NCBI GenBank assembly: GCA_016185395.1
Contig: JACPNR010000006.1
Location: forward strand, 310,001-374,000
DNA from: Candidatus Korobacter versatilis
GTDB lineage: Bacteria; Acidobacteriota; Terriglobia; Terriglobales; Acidobacteriaceae
DNA: 64,000 nucleotides
Reading direction: 5' to 3'
Made by a program: the position numbers and the translations under genes. Shown here piece after piece: positions 61,474 through 64,000 of the stretch. Numbering within the stretch: the stretch's first letter is position 1; every line of letters begins with the position of its first letter. The notes under the pieces were generated by a model, which saw only the letters and a list, made by a program, of their open reading frames with translations, had not been told where the DNA came from and ran no database searches.

Positions 61474-62163
61474 CTAAACGCCCTTGGTCTCGGGCGCCCA
61501 GACGAACTTGTGCAGTTGCAGGCTGAGGCGGGCTTGGACGCCATCCTCCAGCATCCATTGGGCGAGGACTTGCGGGTCGAGCAGGCATTGCTCGGCGCTG
61601 CGCTGTCCGCGAGCGTCCTTGCGGAAGGCGGGCGAGAAGAGCAGCTCCTTCGCTGCGGGCGTATGTTCGCGAACGAAGGCGCGCGCGAATTCGTAGTCGG
61701 CGCGGTCGGAGATGACGAACTTCAGCTCGTCCCTGTCGGTGAGGGTGGCGAGGTTTTCCCGGTGAAAGCTGTTGGGCGCGCCCGAGTGCGGACACTTTAC
61801 GTCCACGATCTTGTGGACTTGCTGCGGAACGCTCGCCAGCGGACGCTCGCCGCTGGTCTCGAGCAGCACGGTGTATCCCTGGTCAACGAGCCGCTGCATG
61901 AGCGGGACGAGCTCGCGCTCCTGCAGCATCGGTTCGCCGCCGGTGATCTCCACCAGCTTCTGTCCACGGGAGTTTGGCGGCGTGAGGCGATGGACTTCCC
62001 CTTCGACCTCTTCCGCAGACATCTTTCTGCCGCCGGTGAACGTGTACTCGGAATCGCACCACGAGCAGCGCAGGTTGCATCCGGTCAGGCGGACGAAGAT
62101 GCAGGGAAGTCCGGCGAAGCTGGATTCGCCCTGGAGGGATTTATAGATTTCCGTTATCTGCAT
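61474..62163 (-). CDS. queE: 7-carboxy-7-deazaguanine synthase
   Basis: 229 residues. A radical SAM enzyme; the [4Fe-4S] cluster cysteines are C29, C33 and C36 (CNLRCSWCD). The N-terminus TEIYKSLQGESSFAGLPC and the SAM-binding EITGGEPMLQ and CPHSGAPN segments are typical. It makes CDG from CPH4, the product of QueD. Confidence 0.96.
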   Translation of the reverse strand: MQITEIYKSLQGESSFAGLPCIFVRLTGCNLRCSWCDSEYTFTGGRKMSAEEVEGEVHRLTPPNSRGQKLVEITGGEPMLQERELVPLMQRLVDQGYTVLLETSGERPLASVPQQVHKIVDVKCPHSGAPNSFHRENLATLTDRDELKFVISDRADYEFARAFVREHTPAAKELLFSPAFRKDARGQRSAEQCLLDPQVLAQWMLEDGVQARLSLQLHKFVWAPETKGV

Positions 62164-62169
62164 AGAGTC

Positions 62170-62236
62170 CTGAGGCCCGAGCCCCGAGGCCCGAGGAAAT
62201 GCTTCGCTCGGGGCTCACGACTCGGGCCTCGGGCCT
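62170..62236. repeat. Inverted word repeat, word GAGGCCCGAG
   Basis: The left arm TGAGGCCCGAGCCCCGAGG plus CCCGAGG pairs with CTCGGGGCTCACGACTCGG plus GCCTCGGGCCT. It lies between queE and queD, and its right end touches the queD stop codon. Confidence 0.88.
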
Positions 62237-62612
62237 ACTCCCGGTACGTCGCCGTGGTGGTGTCCGTCTCCCACACCGTGACTTCCTTCACCCGGACGCG
62301 GTCGTTGCTCACGGCGATGACCTTCTTATTGGTCTCGACGTAGAAGTAGCGGGCGAGGTTCTCGGCCGAGGGGTTCAGCGTGGTGAAGGGCTCCACGTCG
62401 TTCATCATCTGGTGGTCGAGACGCTCGATGGTCTCCTTCATCACGTCTTTCAGGTCCTTGAAGTCGAGCAGCAGGCCGGCGTGGTCGAGGCGCTCGCCGG
62501 CGAGCGTGACGCGCACCTTGTAGTTGTGGCCGTGCGGGTTCTCGCACTTGCCCTTGTAATTGCGCAAGTAGTGTCCCGCGGCGAAGCTCCGGTCTACAGT
62601 GACTTCAAACAT
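62235..62612 (-). CDS. queD: 6-carboxytetrahydropterin synthase
   Basis: 125 residues. It makes CPH4 from dihydroneopterin triphosphate. Zinc ligands H14, H27 and H29 and catalytic Cys C23 in KCENPHGHNY are present, as is LDHQMMND with its catalytic pair. It is the first gene of the que run on the minus strand; queE and queC follow. Confidence 0.96.
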   Translation of the reverse strand: MFEVTVDRSFAAGHYLRNYKGKCENPHGHNYKVRVTLAGERLDHAGLLLDFKDLKDVMKETIERLDHQMMNDVEPFTTLNPSAENLARYFYVETNKKVIAVSNDRVRVKEVTVWETDTTTATYRE

Positions 62613-62647
62613 GGCTTTGTATCTTCATTATTGTAAAGCCGAAGAGC

Positions 62648-62722
62648 TTGAACCACGAAGGTCACGAAGGGACGCGAAGAAAAACAGGGGAAGACAGTCC
62701 TTCGTGAGCCTTCGTGGTTCAA
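62648..62722. repeat. Inverted word repeat, word CACGAAGG
   Basis: Arm TTGAACCACGAAGGTCACG plus AAGG (62648-62670) pairs with CCTTCGTGAGCCTTCGTGG plus TTCAA (62699-62722). Same word as 55355-55432. It lies between the helicase gene and queD. Confidence 0.9.
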
Positions 62723-62728
62723 GGCCGT

Positions 62729-64000
62729 CTAGCGGATCCCGAAAAAGTCTTCCACCTTGGCGATGTCGGTCGTGGTGGTGTAGCGCGGCAGGCTCTCGAG
62801 GAAGACGCGACCGTACTGCTTCTTGATGATGCGGTTGTCTAAGAGCGCGAGCAGGCCGCGGTCGTGCAGCGAGCGGATGAGCCTGCCGAAGCCCTGCTTC
62901 AGCGAGATGACCGCTGCCGGGACCTGATACTGGAAGAAGGCGTTGCCGCCGTCGGCGTTGATGGCGTTGATGCGCGCCGCGACCACCGGGTCGTTGGGCA
63001 CCGCGAAGGGCAAGCGGTCGATGATGACGGCGGAGAGCTGTTCGCCCTGCACGTCCACGCCTTGCCAGAACGACGACGTCGCGAAGAGCACCGCGTTCGG
63101 CGTGTTGCGGAACTCATCGAGCAGCGCGGACTTGGGCGCCGTCCCTTGCAGCAGCATCGGATACTCCAGCTCGCCGAGCAGGCGGTCGTGGATTTCGTTC
63201 ATCTGCGCGTAGCTGGTGAAGAGGACGAAGGCGCGGCCGCGGGTGATCTCCAGCAGCTTGCGGATGCGGTCGGCGGCGCGCGCGGTGAACTGCGGCGTGC
63301 GCGGGTCGGGCAGGTCGGGCGGAACGTAGAGCACGGCCTGCCGCTCGTAGTCGAAGTGGGAGGGCACGACCATAGTGCGCGCGTGCTGCAGGCCGAGGCG
63401 TCCGGCGATGTACTCGAAGTTGCCGGAGACGGCGAGCGTGGCCGAGGTGAGCACGGCGGTCTCGAGCATCTCGAAGAGCGTCTGCCGCAGGATCTGCGAG
63501 ACGTCGATGGGCGTGGCGGTGATGAAGACGTTGCCGCCCGTCCGGTCTTTCCTGCGCTGGCCGCCGTCACCGAAACTCCTGCGTTCGATCCAGAAGACGG
63601 TGTTGCGGTCCTGCGATTCGAGGACGAAGCCGAGCGCGACGCGCAGCTCCTCGCAGCGCCGGATGAGATTGAAGACCTCTTCCGGCTTCTCCGGCAGCGT
63701 GCTGAGTTCGTGGGCGAGACGCCCGGTGGCGTTGGCGAGGCCGAGGTACTCGTCGCCATTCTCTTCCAGGAACTCGCGACGGTTGTCGAAGGAGAAGCGT
63801 CCGTCGCCTGGCGGCAGCAGCGAGAAGAAGAACTGCGAGCGGTCGCGCAGGCGTACGGCGGCCGTGCTGATGGAAGCGGAGAGCAACTGTTTCTGCCGCA
63901 GCGTGTGCTCGATGTCGCGCGCGAGTTCGGAGAACCGCAGGTTCGAGACCGAGACGCCGAAGTAGGAGCCGGCCACGTCTTCGAGTTCGTGGGCTTCATC
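62729..64000 (-). CDS. DinG/XPD-type ATP-dependent helicase, 5' end beyond the window
   Basis: The open frame runs to the window edge; the C-terminal 423 residues are seen. The first visible residues are DEAHELED, the Walker B DEAH box. Later motifs are GRAFVLFTSYAQMNEI, ATSSFWQGVDVQGEQLSAVII (quoted as ATSSFWQGVDVQGEQL), DRLPFAVPNDP and the arginine-finger motif LKQGFGRLIRSLHDRG. Superfamily 2 DinG/YoaA-type DNA helicase. The iron-sulfur cysteines and Walker A lie outside the window, so DinG-like or YoaA-like cannot be told apart. Confidence 0.92.
   Translation of the reverse strand, partial: DEAHELEDVAGSYFGVSVSNLRFSELARDIEHTLRQKQLLSASISTAAVRLRDRSQFFFSLLPPGDGRFSFDNRREFLEENGDEYLGLANATGRLAHELSTLPEKPEEVFNLIRRCEELRVALGFVLESQDRNTVFWIERRSFGDGGQRRKDRTGGNVFITATPIDVSQILRQTLFEMLETAVLTSATLAVSGNFEYIAGRLGLQHARTMVVPSHFDYERQAVLYVPPDLPDPRTPQFTARAADRIRKLLEITRGRAFVLFTSYAQMNEIHDRLLGELEYPMLLQGTAPKSALLDEFRNTPNAVLFATSSFWQGVDVQGEQLSAVIIDRLPFAVPNDPVVAARINAINADGGNAFFQYQVPAAVISLKQGFGRLIRSLHDRGLLALLDNRIIKKQYGRVFLESLPRYTTTTDIAKVEDFFGIR

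Noticed and set aside
60592-62700. A preQ1 riboswitch before queC, queE or queD.
   Set aside because: The gaps contain no preQ1-I or preQ1-II consensus; two of the three gaps are taken up by word palindromes. These genes make preQ0 de novo and may not be controlled in that way.

Overview
The window is about 64 kb of GC-rich bacterial chromosome, densely coded on both strands. It shows no insertion sequence, no CRISPR array, no phage genes and no plasmid genes. Gene content and style point to the phylum Acidobacteriota: two Ser/Thr kinases with PD40 or TPR/TolB-like C-termini, DUF4097 and VIT/vWA exported proteins, DUF4139, paired amidohydrolases, and many short palindromic repeats between genes. 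This assignment is an inference; no 16S rRNA gene is present.

Layout. 1-9600: the end of a PD40-sensor kinase, a STAS protein, secreted and membrane proteins, then a VIT/vWA protein and a DUF4139 protein, each behind a near-identical bipartite promoter-like motif. 9.8-20.2 kb: serine hydrolase, PAS protein, rpe, a BamD-like lipoprotein, a receiver protein with a long low-complexity tail, a kinase-TPR sensor and an NHL-type lipoprotein. 20.3-32.3 kb: housekeeping genes (valS, nadC, YceI, dacB, ligA, ruvB) mixed with small envelope proteins. 32.3-34 kb: a decayed outer-membrane protein and a DUF805-SRPBCC fusion. 34.2-39.5 kb: ispE, tRNA-Gln, prs, rplY, pth, rpsF, rpsR, rplI, all on the plus strand. 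39.6-46.1 kb: an S41-type protease, a decayed intergenic stretch, then an envelope-stress-like operon (ECF sigma factor, zinc-finger anti-sigma factor with HEAT-like repeats, DUF4097 protein, double-PDZ protein). 46.2-47.7 kb: acpP-fabF. 47.9-54.7 kb: phosphoribosyltransferase, small proteins, PilZ protein, a translationally coupled amidohydrolase pair, dtd, folP and a VOC protein. 54.8-64 kb: membrane proteins, molybdenum-cofactor genes (MoaB/Mog, moaC, moeA) with an interleaved response regulator, a TPR protein, the queuosine-precursor genes queC, queE and queD, and the start of a DinG-type helicase.

Three signals cut across the gene list. First, about twenty gaps between genes carry imperfect hairpins built from short repeated words (for example CACGAAGG, GTACCGAG, TTTCCGG) followed by their reverse complement. 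Architecture is shared while the word changes from locus to locus, and every gap from ispE to rpsF has one. Second, nine genes lack a Shine-Dalgarno sequence and instead have a TANNNT-like -10 hexamer 7-11 nt before the start codon, which suggests leaderless transcripts and fixes several starts. Third, a 107-bp repeat occurs in tandem at 2.7 kb, singly at 41.5 kb, and as a related fragment inside the signal-peptide region of an amidohydrolase gene at 51.3 kb.
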